Shown piece after piece: positions 35,461 to 44,650 of a stretch of DNA of 64,000 nt; the first letter of the stretch is position 1; the number at the start of each line of letters is the position of its first letter. The translations under genes were made by a program, and so were the position numbers. This DNA comes from DATLWN01 sp964422615 (GTDB lineage Bacteria > Pseudomonadota > Zetaproteobacteria > Mariprofundales > Mariprofundaceae), in NCBI GenBank assembly GCA_964422615.1, contig CAYRBJ010000005.1, forward strand, positions 1 to 64,000, read 5' to 3'. The notes under the pieces were generated by a model. The model searched no databases. It was not told the DNA's origin and saw only the letters and a list, made by a program, of their open reading frames with translations.

Positions 35461-36417
35461 ATGTCCGTCTACACCGATCTATCCCGCTCCGACATCGTAT
35501 CCATTCTTGCTGCCTATGATCTGGGGAATTATCACGCCCACCAGGGGATCGCCGCCGGCATCGAGAACAGCAATTTTTTCGTCGATACCGCTTCCGGACG
35601 CTACGTGCTGACCGTGTTCGAACGCATGCATGTTGATCAGTTGCCGTATTTCATGCATTTGATGCGCCATCTGGCCGGGCATGGATTTTCCTGTCCCGAC
35701 GTGATGGTTCGCCACGACGGCTCGTTGCTGTTTTCCATTCACGGCGGGATGGATGACAAATGGGGATGCATTATCTCCTGCCTGCCCGGGCGCACGCTGG
35801 AGCGGCTGAACGAGGCGCAGCTGCATGATGCCGGCCGTACACTGGCGTTGATGCACCGGGCGGGGGCGGATTTCGGCGAGCGGCGTCCGAATCCGACCGG
35901 CTTCGCCTGGCTGGAAGCCCGCATCAAGGGCATGTATGGCGACGTGGCCGCGCGCTATGGCCGCGAGGCGGCGGTATTGCTGACGGACGAACTCGGCTGG
36001 CAGCAGCGCCAGCAGCATGATCTGCCGGGTGGGGTGGTGCATGCCGATTATTTCTGCGACAACATCCTGTTTGAGGGAGATGCGGTATCCGGTGTCATCG
36101 ATTTCTACTATGCCTGCGATGATGCCTATGCCATGGATGTTGCCATCTCCCTGAATGCCCTGGCGATGTCGGTGGGTGGGGAGGATGCGCCGCGCATGCA
36201 GGCGTTTCTGGCGGGATACGAATCGGTACGGGCCTTGCAGCCGATCGAGCACGAGGCGATGTCCGGTCTGCTGCGCCTGGCAGCCCTGCGTTTCTGGACC
36301 TCGCGCCTGTTTGATGCCCTGTATCCGCGTGAAGGTGCGATGACGCAGATCAAGGATCCTGAGGAATACCGTCTCAAGTTGCTGCGCCACCGGGATCGGG
36401 ACGGCGGGACGGCCTAG
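35461..36417 (+). CDS. thrB: Homoserine kinase, APH-fold type
   Basis: A 318-residue kinase of the aminoglycoside-phosphotransferase fold, the ThrB form found in alpha-, beta- and some gammaproteobacteria instead of the GHMP kinase. GIAAGIENSNFFVDT, the catalytic VVHADYFCDNILF and VIDFYYACDDAYAMD agree with that family. It phosphorylates homoserine for threonine synthesis. It is a single gene, convergent with the DUF488 gene. Confidence 0.9.
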   Translation: MSVYTDLSRSDIVSILAAYDLGNYHAHQGIAAGIENSNFFVDTASGRYVLTVFERMHVDQLPYFMHLMRHLAGHGFSCPDVMVRHDGSLLFSIHGGMDDKWGCIISCLPGRTLERLNEAQLHDAGRTLALMHRAGADFGERRPNPTGFAWLEARIKGMYGDVAARYGREAAVLLTDELGWQQRQQHDLPGGVVHADYFCDNILFEGDAVSGVIDFYYACDDAYAMDVAISLNALAMSVGGEDAPRMQAFLAGYESVRALQPIEHEAMSGLLRLAALRFWTSRLFDALYPREGAMTQIKDPEEYRLKLLRHRDRDGGTA

Positions 36418-36430
36418 GCAGCGGCCCTGC

Positions 36431-36799
36431 TCAACTGTCCGAAGGGGCCGGGTACTTGGCTTCCAGGTAGATTTTCAGGGCCAGAGCGTGGTTGTGCAGG
36501 GTGTCCCGAGCGGCATACAGCAGGGTAACGGTGCAATGGCATACGGCGTCGTGCAGCGATGCCAGATCCTGGGGGCGGGCATCCAGTTCGGCGAAATAGC
36601 GCCGCCGGAATTCCTCCCACTTGGCCGGATCGTGCGCGAACCACTTTCTCAGCTCCGAGGAAGGGGCGACCTCCTTGGCCCACAGGTCGATGCGGGCATC
36701 GGTCTTGGCCAGACCGCGCGGCCAAAGGCGGTCGACCAGAATGCGGAACCCGTCGGCACAGTCCGCCTCGTCGTAGACGCGCTTGATGCGGATGGCCAT
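36431..36799 (-). CDS. DUF488 family protein
   Basis: A 122-residue protein with the DUF488 hallmark ILVDRLWPRGLAKTDARIDLWAK split over residues 20-42 (VDRLWPRG), then SSELRKWFAHDPAKW and TLLYAARDTLHNHALAL. The family is widespread with no settled biochemical role. It lies 14 bp downstream of the ferritin-like gene and may be co-transcribed with it. Confidence 0.85.
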   Translation of the reverse strand: MAIRIKRVYDEADCADGFRILVDRLWPRGLAKTDARIDLWAKEVAPSSELRKWFAHDPAKWEEFRRRYFAELDARPQDLASLHDAVCHCTVTLLYAARDTLHNHALALKIYLEAKYPAPSDS

Positions 36800-36813
36800 C
36801 GCCTCTGCTTAAC

Positions 36814-37365
36814 CTATTTGCCCATTTCTTCGAGCAGGCTGACCAGGTCGTCGGCGTGTTCCTCCTCCATGGCGAGGATGGTTTCCAGCATGCGGCGGCT
36901 GGTCGGGTCGTCATTGCCGAGGTAGGCGATCATCTCACGGTAGCTGTCGATGGCGATGCGCTCTGCAATCAGATCCTCGCGGATCATCTCGACCAGCGAG
37001 TTCCCCTCGACATACTCGGCATGGCTGCGCGTCAGCAGCCCCTCCGGTGAGAAGTTCGGCTCGCCGCCGAGTTGTACGATGCGCTGCGCGATCTGATCGG
37101 CATGCATCTGTTCCTCGTTGGCATGCTGCAGAAACTCCTGGGCCACGCTCTGGGCGTTGATGCCGCTGGCCATGAAGTAGTGGCGCCGGTAGCGCAGCAC
37201 GCAAACGATCTCGGTGGCTAAAGCCTCATTCAGCAGGCGGATCACCGTGTTGCGATCGGCAAGGTAACCCTCGGTAACGGCACCGTTCTCGATATGCTTG
37301 CGCGCACGCTTACGCAGGGTGCGGATATCGGTCAGAAAGGGGGTGTCATTCGCCTTGGTTGCCAT
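36814..37365 (-). CDS. Ferritin-like (bacterioferritin-type) diiron domain protein
   Basis: A 183-residue four-helix-bundle protein. Candidate diiron ligands occur in NEALATEIVCVLRYRRHYF, HANEEQMHADQIAQRI, EDLIAERIAIDSY and EEEHADDLVSLL. An N-terminal basic extension of about 35 residues precedes the bundle. It resembles bacterioferritin-like proteins used in iron storage or oxidative defence, although the haem-ligand Met is not obvious. The start at 37365 has AAGGAG 6 nt upstream, better than the earlier Met at 37386. Confidence 0.75.
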   Translation of the reverse strand: MATKANDTPFLTDIRTLRKRARKHIENGAVTEGYLADRNTVIRLLNEALATEIVCVLRYRRHYFMASGINAQSVAQEFLQHANEEQMHADQIAQRIVQLGGEPNFSPEGLLTRSHAEYVEGNSLVEMIREDLIAERIAIDSYREMIAYLGNDDPTSRRMLETILAMEEEHADDLVSLLEEMGK

Positions 37366-37505
37366 GGACGCTCCTTGGGGGTTCAATGATTGAAGGCCAT
37401 GCCCGGTTAGGGGTCAAGGGTGCGGCCGTCCGTTTTGCACACAAAATGGCCATCGGCATATTGCGTGATTAGGCAGGCCGCGCTTTCAGCCCTCTCGTCG
37501 GATGA

Positions 37506-39371
37506 TCAGTCCGCCAGCAGGGCGTTGATCCGGCGCACGAAGCCGGCCGGATCCTCGGGCAGTGCTCCCTCGGCCAGCAGGGCCTGATCGAACAGAATCT
37601 GTGCCCAGTCGCTAACCTTCTGTTTCGAACGCATCTTCGCCAGGCGCTTGATCAGGGCGTGGTCGGGATTGATCTCCAGGATCGGCTTCATATCCGGCAC
37701 GTTTTGGCCTGCCTCCTTCAGGATGCGTTCGAGGTTGGTGCTGATGTCGAAGGTATCGGAGACCAGGCAGGCCGGCGATTCGGTCAGGCGGCTGGTGATG
37801 CGCACGTCCTTGATCTTCTCGCTTAGGACCGCCTTCAGCTTCTCGGCCACTGCCCCGGCCGATTTGGCCTTTTCCTGCTGCTCCTGCTTTTCCTCATCGC
37901 TTTCGTCGCCAATACCGGACAAATCCAGCTCGCCCTTGGCGATGGATTGCAGCGGCTTTCCATCGTATTCGTTCAGATGGGCGGTCAGCCATTCGTCGAT
38001 GCGCTCGTGCAGCAGCAGCACCTCGATACCCTTCTTGCGGAAGATTTCCAGGTGCGGGCTGTGCTGAGCCGCGGCCAGCGATTCGGCCGTAATGTAATAG
38101 ATCGCACTCTGGCCGGGTTTCATGCGTCCGACGTAGTCGGCAAGGGTCACCGTCTGCGGCGCGCTTTCGGTGGAGGAGAAGCGCAACAGACCGGCGATGC
38201 GTGCATGGTTGGCTGCATCCTCGACGATGCCCTCCTTCAGGCAGGCGCCGAATTCACCCCAGAAGGTGGCGTAGTCATCCGATTTGTCCTTGGCCAGTTC
38301 CTCCAGCCAGCCCAGTGCGCGGCTGGTCGCGCCCTTCTTCATCGCATCCATGGCCGGGCTGTGCTGCAGGATCTCACGCGATACGTTCAGTGGCAGATCG
38401 TTCGAGTCGATAACGCCGCGCAAAAAGCGCAGGTAGCGTGGCAACAGCCTTTCGTTGGCCTCCATGATGAAAACGCGGCGCACATACAGCTTGACGCCAT
38501 GGCGGGCGTCGGACTGCCAAAGGTCGAACGGCGCGTTCTTCGGCAGATAGAACAGCAGTGTGTATTCGTACTTGCCTTCGAGCTTCTGGTGCGTCCAGGC
38601 CAGCGGTGGCTCAAAATCATGGGACACATGCTTGTAGAAATTGGCGTAGTCCTCGTCCGACAATTCGGATTTCGAACGCGTCCACAGCGCCGAGGCCTGG
38701 TTGACCGTTTCCACGCCTTCCTCATCGCCCGCCTTGTCCATGCGGATCGGAAAGGGGATATGGTCGGCATACTTGTGCACGATGCCGCGCAGGCGCCAGG
38801 CGTCCAGGAACTCTCCGGCATCCTCACGCAGGTGCAGGGTGATCTCGGTGCCGCGCGCCGGGGCCTCAACGGTTTCCAGCGTGTAGCTGCCGTCACCCGT
38901 CGATTCCCAGCGCACGCCGTGCTCGGGCCCCATGCCGGCGCGGCGCGTGACCAGCGTGACGCGATCGGCCACCAGGAAAGCGGAATAGAAGCCGACACCA
39001 AACTGGCCGATCAGGTGGGCATCCTTCTCCTTGTCACCGGACAGCGTTTCGAGGAACTGGCGCGTGCCGGAGCGGGCGATGGTTCCGATGTTATCGACGA
39101 CCTCGTCGCGGCTCATGCCGATGCCATTGTCGCGCACGGTGATGGTGCGCGCCTCGGCATCCACGGCCACATGCACGTTGAGACCGGCATCGCCCTCGTA
39201 CAGGCTGTCATCGGTCGCCGCCTCGAAGCGCAGTTTGTCGGCCGCATCCGAGGCGTTGGAAATCAGCTCGCGCAGGAATATTTCCTTGTTCGAGTACAGC
39301 GAGTGGATCATCAGATCCAGCAACTGCCTGGCCTCGGCCTGGAATTGAAGGGTTTCCTTCGTATCGCTCAT
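37506..39371 (-). CDS. htpG: Molecular chaperone HtpG (Hsp90)
   Basis: A 621-residue Hsp90. The N-terminal GHKL ATPase has LRELISNASDAADKLRF, VRDNGIGMSRDEV and GQFGVGFYSAFLVADRV. The middle domain has LNVSREILQ and RRVFIMEA, and a C-terminal dimerisation domain follows. The second of two adjacent ATGs (39371) is better spaced from GGGAGG. It appears monocistronic, with 119 bp to the ferritin-like gene. Confidence 0.97.
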   Translation of the reverse strand: MSDTKETLQFQAEARQLLDLMIHSLYSNKEIFLRELISNASDAADKLRFEAATDDSLYEGDAGLNVHVAVDAEARTITVRDNGIGMSRDEVVDNIGTIARSGTRQFLETLSGDKEKDAHLIGQFGVGFYSAFLVADRVTLVTRRAGMGPEHGVRWESTGDGSYTLETVEAPARGTEITLHLREDAGEFLDAWRLRGIVHKYADHIPFPIRMDKAGDEEGVETVNQASALWTRSKSELSDEDYANFYKHVSHDFEPPLAWTHQKLEGKYEYTLLFYLPKNAPFDLWQSDARHGVKLYVRRVFIMEANERLLPRYLRFLRGVIDSNDLPLNVSREILQHSPAMDAMKKGATSRALGWLEELAKDKSDDYATFWGEFGACLKEGIVEDAANHARIAGLLRFSSTESAPQTVTLADYVGRMKPGQSAIYYITAESLAAAQHSPHLEIFRKKGIEVLLLHERIDEWLTAHLNEYDGKPLQSIAKGELDLSGIGDESDEEKQEQQEKAKSAGAVAEKLKAVLSEKIKDVRITSRLTESPACLVSDTFDISTNLERILKEAGQNVPDMKPILEINPDHALIKRLAKMRSKQKVSDWAQILFDQALLAEGALPEDPAGFVRRINALLAD

Positions 39372-39437
39372 CATGACCTCCCGAAATGTGTGGCCCGTTT
39401 ATCGGGTCATTGGCGGCTAATTTCAACCCCCTTGTGC

Positions 39438-39962
39438 TCAGGTGCGTTCCAGGATATCCAAGATGTGCCGCCAGGCCGTGAGCTTTTCGGCGCGTGAACG
39501 CGCGGCATGGGCGGGGCTTGTGGACGGCAGCGTGTGCCGCGGCAGATCACGCCATGGGGCATCGAGCCGCGCTAGCACATAACGGCGGTACAGGGTAGCT
39601 GCCGTCTGGCCGTTGAAGAAGACGGCGCGGATATGTGCATGTTGCCGGAAGAAGGCGGGGAAATCGTTGGCCTCCACCGAATCGGTGAGGATATCAGCAT
39701 CCAGGCTGCCGGGGCGGTGGCAGCGGTGCACGACATCCCACAGGGCGATGCCGGCGGTTTGCAGCGATTGCAGACGCTCGGCATAGGGACGTGCGGCATC
39801 AAAGCCCAGCAAGGTCCCCATCAGCGGCCAGAAGGCATTGCGCGGATGCGCGTAGTACCGGCCCGCCGCCAGCGAGGCGACGCCGGGCATCGAGCCCAGG
39901 ATCAGGATGTGCGCATCCGGCCGCGCCACATACGGGAAGCCGGTGTCGGAAGCTAACGGCAT
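39438..39962 (-). CDS. Hypoxanthine/deoxyinosine-type DNA glycosylase (UDG superfamily)
   Basis: A 174-residue uracil-DNA-glycosylase-fold protein with LILGSMPGVASLAAG, YYAHPRNAFWPLMG and the later VFFNGQTAATLYRRY and LPSTSPAHA motif. These are the marks of the DNA-deoxyinosine glycosylase family that removes hypoxanthine from DNA. The start at 39962 leaves a typical N-terminal length; no good ribosome site is seen and an earlier Met is possible. It is divergent from msrB. Confidence 0.8.
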   Translation of the reverse strand: MPLASDTGFPYVARPDAHILILGSMPGVASLAAGRYYAHPRNAFWPLMGTLLGFDAARPYAERLQSLQTAGIALWDVVHRCHRPGSLDADILTDSVEANDFPAFFRQHAHIRAVFFNGQTAATLYRRYVLARLDAPWRDLPRHTLPSTSPAHAARSRAEKLTAWRHILDILERT

Positions 39963-40077
39963 GGTCCGCAGCGTTGCAGTGATTGCCTCTCGCGGCAAGA
40001 CCCGCATCTGCCTGTAAGAAACAGGCGCAGATCGCCGACCACGCATGATGCCGGAGATGACCGGACAGGAGTATGCT

Positions 40078-40656
40078 ATGAAGATGGAACGGGAGAACGA
40101 CACCGGATCGGGCATGGAAAGCCAGCCCAGGCGTGCCTTCATTACCCGGGCAATCGGCGGGATGGGCCTGTTGGTTTTATCTCGGTTCTTCAGGCCGTTT
40201 CAGGCCCTGGCGGCGACGCAAGGTGCCGGCGCGATGATGCAGGGCGATACGGAGGGGAAAATCGCAAAAATCGTCAAGAGCGATGCCGAATGGCGCCGGC
40301 TGCTGACCCCGGAGCAATACCACGTGCTGCGCGAGGCTGGTACCGAGCGTCCGTATAGCAGCCCGCTGGAGCATGAAAAGCACAAGGGCGTGTATGTGTG
40401 CGCGGGCTGTGCATTGCCGATGTTCCCGTCGAAGTTCAAATTCGACAGCGGCACCGGCTGGCCGAGCTTCTACGATGTATTGCCCGGGCATATCGAAACG
40501 AAGGCCGACTATCACCTGATCATCCCGCGCACCGAGTACCATTGCGCCCGTTGCGGCGGTCACCAGGGCCATGTGTTCAAGGACGGTCCGCCGCCCACCG
40601 GCCTGCGCTACTGCAACAATGGCGTGGCCTTGCGCTTCGTGCCGGACGAGGGGTGA
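40078..40656 (+). CDS. msrB: Tat-exported peptide-methionine (R)-S-oxide reductase
   Basis: A 192-residue MsrB with an N-terminal twin-arginine signal (PRRAFITRAIGGMG, residues 17-30). The catalytic domain spans about residues 62-190, with zinc Cys pairs CAGC and CARC, FDSGTGWPSFYD, HCARCGGHQGHVF and the catalytic Cys in RYCNNGVALRF. The start at 40078 follows AGGAG by 7 nt. It would reduce methionine sulfoxide in periplasmic proteins. The DipZ-type gene 3 bp downstream is a likely source of electrons. Confidence 0.9.
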   Translation: MKMERENDTGSGMESQPRRAFITRAIGGMGLLVLSRFFRPFQALAATQGAGAMMQGDTEGKIAKIVKSDAEWRRLLTPEQYHVLREAGTERPYSSPLEHEKHKGVYVCAGCALPMFPSKFKFDSGTGWPSFYDVLPGHIETKADYHLIIPRTEYHCARCGGHQGHVFKDGPPPTGLRYCNNGVALRFVPDEG

Positions 40657-40659
40657 TCC

Positions 40660-42315
40660 ATGCACGGCATTGATATCGGATTGGCATTCCTAGAAGGGCT
40701 GGCACTGATCGTCTCCCCCTGCATCCTGCCGGTGCTGCCGCTGGTGCTGGCAGCCTCGAGCGATGGTGGCAGGAAGCGGCCGTATGGCATCATCCTAGGC
40801 TTCGTGCTGGCATTCAGCGTCTTTGCCATCGCCGCGCGCAAGCTGGTGGTTCTGACCGGCATCGATCTCAACGTGATCAAGGTCGGCTCACTGGTGCTGC
40901 TGGCATTGTTCGGCCTGGTGCTGCTGTCCTCGAGGCTGTCCGAGCGCTTCAGTGCCCTGACCGCGGGCGCGGCCGATGCCGGCAACCGTCTTTCCGCCAG
41001 GGGTGGGGAGGGGTTCGGCAGCGGTATCGCCATCGGCTCGTTGATCGGCCTGGTGTGGACGCCGTGCGCCGGTCCCATCCTGGCTGCCGTACTGGTGCAG
41101 GTGATTCGCCAGGAATCGAATCTGGCCGGCGATCTGATCATCCTCGCCTTCGGTATCGGGGCCGGGGTGCCGATGCTGGTCATTGCCCTGGCCGGCCGGA
41201 AGATCATGGATAGGCTGGGATTCTTCAGCCGTCATGCCGAGGCGGTGCGCCGGGGCTTCGGGGTGCTGATCCTGGCTTCGGTGGCCTTTCTCGCCTCTGG
41301 CATCAACGTGCAGGCGCTGTTCATGCCCGCCGGCAAGCCCCAGCCGGTGGCCATGACCACGACCGGTGCCCCACTGCACCTGCAGCACGGCTTGGCCGCG
41401 CCCTATACGGCGCCCGAGTTCGCCGGCATCTCCGCTTGGCTGAACTCGTCGCCGCTGACCATGAAACAGTTGCGCGGCAAGGTGGTGCTGGTCGATTTCT
41501 GGACCTATTCGTGCATCAACTGTGTGCGCACGCTGCCCTACATCACCGCCTGGGATAAGAAGTACCGCGACAAGGGGCTGGTGATCGTCGGCGTGCATTC
41601 GCCGGAATTCGAGTTCGAGAAGAACATCGGCAATGTGCGGGCCGCCATCGCCCGCTACGGCATCCATTATCCGGTGGCGCTGGACAACCAGCTTGCCACC
41701 TGGCTGAACTTCGACAACCAGTACTGGCCGGCGCATTACCTGATCGACCGCCAGGGCCAGGTCGTCTACACGCATTTCGGCGAAGGCGATTACGCCATTA
41801 CCGAGAACAACATCCGCTACCTGCTGGGCCTGCAGGGCAAGGTTGCGCCGATGCGGGACGAGACGGCCTCGTATTCGATCCGACAGACGCCGGAGACCTA
41901 TCTCGGTTATGCTCGTGCTGATCGTTACGCCGGCGAGGGCACCGTGATGCGCGATGCACCGGGCGAGTACCGTTTCCCATCCTCGTTATCCCGCAATGGT
42001 TGGGCCCTGAACGGTTCGTGGGCCATCGGCGCGCAGAAAATCACGGCAGATAAGGGGGCGGCGCTGCGGTTGCACTTCTATGCCAAGAAGGTGTTTCTGG
42101 TACTCGGTTCGGCAAACGGCAAGTCGGTTGAGGCGAGGCTGACGCTGAACGGCAGGCCGCCTGGTGTCCAAGCCGGGCGGGATGCGTCGGGCGGGGTGGT
42201 GCACATCGACGGCAACCGGCTCTACGAACTGATCGACCAGAAATCGGCCAGGGACGGCCTGCTTCAGATCGATGCCGGCCCTGGACTGGAGGCTTACGCC
42301 TTCACCTTCGGCTAA
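40660..42315 (+). CDS. dipZ: DipZ-type transmembrane thiol electron-transfer protein (CcdA + thioredoxin + C-terminal domain)
   Basis: A 551-residue three-part protein. An N-terminal CcdA-like membrane domain (about 1-220) has SPCILPVLPL (Cys21) and WTPCAGPIL (Cys136). A TlpA/thioredoxin-like domain (about 250-395) has the redox pair CINC (Cys285, Cys288). A beta-rich C-terminal domain (about 405-551) is shared with DipZ proteins. It should carry reducing equivalents across the inner membrane. The 3 bp spacing from exported MsrB supports a periplasmic methionine sulfoxide repair system. Confidence 0.88.
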   Translation: MHGIDIGLAFLEGLALIVSPCILPVLPLVLAASSDGGRKRPYGIILGFVLAFSVFAIAARKLVVLTGIDLNVIKVGSLVLLALFGLVLLSSRLSERFSALTAGAADAGNRLSARGGEGFGSGIAIGSLIGLVWTPCAGPILAAVLVQVIRQESNLAGDLIILAFGIGAGVPMLVIALAGRKIMDRLGFFSRHAEAVRRGFGVLILASVAFLASGINVQALFMPAGKPQPVAMTTTGAPLHLQHGLAAPYTAPEFAGISAWLNSSPLTMKQLRGKVVLVDFWTYSCINCVRTLPYITAWDKKYRDKGLVIVGVHSPEFEFEKNIGNVRAAIARYGIHYPVALDNQLATWLNFDNQYWPAHYLIDRQGQVVYTHFGEGDYAITENNIRYLLGLQGKVAPMRDETASYSIRQTPETYLGYARADRYAGEGTVMRDAPGEYRFPSSLSRNGWALNGSWAIGAQKITADKGAALRLHFYAKKVFLVLGSANGKSVEARLTLNGRPPGVQAGRDASGGVVHIDGNRLYELIDQKSARDGLLQIDAGPGLEAYAFTFG

Positions 42316-42369
42316 ATATCGGGCCCCCGGTTTCCGCCCATGGTTCCTGGCGATGGATGCAAAGAAAGT

Positions 42370-42383
42370 CCCGTGGCCACGGG
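42370..42383. terminator. Possible bidirectional terminator hairpin between dipZ and the kinase gene
   Basis: The palindrome CCCGTGGCCACGGG lies between the convergent 3' ends of dipZ and the deoxynucleoside kinase. The flanking AAG/CTT extends the stem with a bulge. The T-tracts on both sides are weak. Confidence 0.35.
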
Positions 42384-42390
42384 CTTCCCT

Positions 42391-43035
42391 TCAGGAGAGA
42401 TCCGCCCAGAACTCGGTGCGTGATCGCATGCTATGGATGCGCCGGATCAGGGCGTCGATGGCATCCTGGTCCTCTGCAAAATTCATGTGGTCGGTCTGCA
42501 CCACCAGCAGTGGTGTATCCTGGTAACGGAAGAAGAAGCGGTCATAGGCGGCGATGACCTCGCGCAGGTAGGTGCTGGTCATGCCGCGTTCCATCGGCCG
42601 GTTGCGCTTGCGGATACGTTCCATGATCACGTCCGGGTCGGACTGCAGATAGATCACCAGATCCGGCTGCGGCACCTCGGCCGTCACCAGTCGTGCCACC
42701 TGTTCGTACAACGCCAGCTCCTGGTCGGAAAGGGTGAGCGTGGCGAACAGCCTGTCCTTGGCGAACAGGTAATCACTGACCAGCCCCGAGGTGAACAGTT
42801 CCTGCTGCTGGATGCCCTGCCACTGGTTCAGGCGCGAGAACAAAAAGGAGAGCTGTACGGCCAGCGCGTGACGCCTCGGATCCTGGTAGAACAGTTCGAT
42901 GAAGGGATTGTCATCGGTGGATTCAAACAACGTGGCCGAGCCGAGGCGGTCGGCGAGCTTGCGCGCCACCGTTGTCTTGCCGACACCGATGGCGCCCTCG
43001 ATGGCAATATGGATGCGCTCAAGCGGCCGGTTCAC
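42391..43035 (-). CDS. Deoxynucleoside kinase (deoxyadenosine/deoxyguanosine kinase family)
   Basis: About 214 residues. The P-loop lies in EGAIGVGKTTVA, the LID-adjacent SDYLFAKDRLFATLTLSDQELALY is typical of the dAK/dGK family, and IRKRNRPMERG is the Arg-rich lid. It phosphorylates deoxynucleosides for salvage. The start is one of two adjacent GTG codons (43038 or 43035) overlapping the folK stop; the ATG far upstream lies inside folK. folK plus this kinase is a recurring proteobacterial pair. Confidence 0.85.
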   Translation of the reverse strand: MNRPLERIHIAIEGAIGVGKTTVARKLADRLGSATLFESTDDNPFIELFYQDPRRHALAVQLSFLFSRLNQWQGIQQQELFTSGLVSDYLFAKDRLFATLTLSDQELALYEQVARLVTAEVPQPDLVIYLQSDPDVIMERIRKRNRPMERGMTSTYLREVIAAYDRFFFRYQDTPLLVVQTDHMNFAEDQDAIDALIRRIHSMRSRTEFWADLS

Positions 43036-43529
43036 CACGGCGTTCCGTTTTCCAGCCCGGCCTGTCCCGAACGAATGCAGGCTTCGAGCAGCGCGTGCGC
43101 CGTTTGCTTCATGCGCGGATGTTGCCATTCTGGTGCCAGATCGCATAGGGGCTGTAGCACGAAGACACGCGCATGCATCTCGGGATGCGGCAGGGTCAGC
43201 TCGGCGCCGTCGGTCATCATGCCGTCCATGGCAATCAGGTCGAGATCCAGGGTGCGCGGACCCCAGCGGACATCGCGGGTGCGACCGTGGCGATCCTCGA
43301 TGCGCTGCAGCTCGTGCAACAGGGTGCGCGGTTGCAATGCGGTAACAATGCCGACCATGGCATTGTGGTAATCCGGCTGGCCGGGTGGGCCGAGGGGTGG
43401 GGAGGCATACAGCAGTGAGGATGCAGCAAGCCTGCAGCCAGGCACCACTGCCAGTTCCTCACGGGCGGCCTGGAAGGTACGCAAAACGTCCCCGACATTG
43501 CCGCCGAGGGCGATGAACGCCATGGTCAT
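43032..43529 (-). CDS. folK: HPPK, 6-hydroxymethyl-7,8-dihydropterin pyrophosphokinase
   Basis: A 165-residue enzyme of folate synthesis. It has IALGGNVGD at the N-terminus, YHNAMVGIVT, and the signature WGPRTLDLDLIAMDG with the two metal-binding Asp residues. The last bases overlap the downstream deoxynucleoside kinase. The Met pair at the start (MTM) leaves a 2-residue ambiguity. Confidence 0.95.
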   Translation of the reverse strand: MTMAFIALGGNVGDVLRTFQAAREELAVVPGCRLAASSLLYASPPLGPPGQPDYHNAMVGIVTALQPRTLLHELQRIEDRHGRTRDVRWGPRTLDLDLIAMDGMMTDGAELTLPHPEMHARVFVLQPLCDLAPEWQHPRMKQTAHALLEACIRSGQAGLENGTPW

Positions 43530-43575
43530 CCCCTGGCTGCGCAGATGCTGACAGCAGGGTGCCGTTGGCGGGCGA

Positions 43576-44208
43576 TCACGGAGACTGGACGGGGAAGCCG
43601 GAGATGCCGATATCCTTTTTCAGGGTCAGTTTGGCCTTCTCGGCCGCGGTCCGTGTCGGGTAAGGGCCAACCCACACCGCGTGCAATCCGCCCGGACGGG
43701 GAGCGATACGGGATTGCCAGTGCTTGTCTTCGACCTTTCCGGCCAGTGCGATGGCCCTCTGCTTATCCTGGAAGGAGCCGAGTTGCACATACCAGCCGGC
43801 GGGCAGGGACACGGCTGTATTCGGGTTTGCGGCCGGTGCCGCAGGCTTGGGAGCCGGCAGTGCCTGAGCCTTCGGGGCGGGTGTTGCCGTGGCGGGAGGA
43901 AACAGCGGTTTGGCGGCCAGTTCCTTTTCCATGGGGCTCGAAGAGGGTGGGGGAGGCGTGGTCGTTGTCTGAGGGGCAGGCACTGGAGCGGTCGCCGGCG
44001 CAGGTGCTGAAGACGGGGCGGTATAGACATGGGATGCAGGGGGGGTGGAGTTGATCGCGCTGATGGTTGGAGCCGGCTTCGGCTTGGGCCAGAGCAGACT
44101 GATCAAGATGATGACGGTGCAGACCACGGCGATGCCGAGAGCCATCTTGTACTCTGCAGCCTTGGCAATCCAGCCCTGGAAGATGTCTTTATAGGCGTCT
44201 TTTTTCAT
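43576..44208 (-). CDS. SPOR-domain inner-membrane protein
   Basis: A 210-residue bitopic protein. A cytoplasmic N-terminus (1-21), one membrane segment (about 22-40), a Pro/Ala-rich linker (about 41-135) and a C-terminal SPOR domain (about 138-207, starting GWYVQLGSFQDKQRA) are visible. SPOR domains bind denuded septal peptidoglycan, so a division or cell-envelope role like FtsN/DedD is likely. It is not full FtsN by sequence. It sits between the receiver gene and folK. Confidence 0.82.
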   Translation of the reverse strand: MKKDAYKDIFQGWIAKAAEYKMALGIAVVCTVIILISLLWPKPKPAPTISAINSTPPASHVYTAPSSAPAPATAPVPAPQTTTTPPPPSSSPMEKELAAKPLFPPATATPAPKAQALPAPKPAAPAANPNTAVSLPAGWYVQLGSFQDKQRAIALAGKVEDKHWQSRIAPRPGGLHAVWVGPYPTRTAAEKAKLTLKKDIGISGFPVQSP

Positions 44209-44226
44209 GGATGTCCCCGTCGGTGG

Positions 44227-44640
44227 TTAGTGGTGTGTCGCTGGATTGAGCAGGATATCGAGTTTCTCGGTAAAAGCCTGATAACGGAACGGCTTCTGCA
44301 GGATGCGCAACTCACGACCCGGGAAACGTTCGGCCAGATCCTCCGGATAACCGGTGACAAACAGCACGCGGTTCAGCAGTTCCGGATTGATCTGCTCCAG
44401 GCTGTTGTAGATATCATCGCCGGTCAATTTGGGCAGTCGCACATCCAGCAGGATCAGATTGTATCGCTCGCCATTGGTCGTTAATTCGAACAGCCCCTGC
44501 ACGGGATCACTCAGGGTGCGGATCTGGATCTCACGTGAGGTTTGCTGTGCATAACGATTCAGAAATGCGGCCAGAATGCTCTGCACGGTATCTTCATCAT
44601 CGACGACAAGGGCGTGGATGGTCGGGATTTCATCGGTCAT
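44227..44640 (-). CDS. Single-domain response regulator (receiver only)
   Basis: A 137-residue receiver domain with no output domain. The acidic pocket is VVDDEDT (Asp14-Asp15-Glu16), the phosphoacceptor is Asp66 in LILLDVRLP, Thr96 is in LFVTGYPE, and the conserved Lys116 in LQKPF. The start at 44640 follows GAGGAAACC. The gene lies 10 bp downstream of an unknown Cys-motif gene, with which it is probably co-expressed. No histidine kinase is adjacent. Confidence 0.88.
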   Translation of the reverse strand: MTDEIPTIHALVVDDEDTVQSILAAFLNRYAQQTSREIQIRTLSDPVQGLFELTTNGERYNLILLDVRLPKLTGDDIYNSLEQINPELLNRVLFVTGYPEDLAERFPGRELRILQKPFRYQAFTEKLDILLNPATHH

Positions 44641-44650
44641 GGTTTCCTCA

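Noticed and set aside
37947..39497. 516-codon open frame on the plus strand opposite htpG
   Set aside because: It is antisense to an unambiguous Hsp90 gene and shows no recognisable domain or ribosome site.
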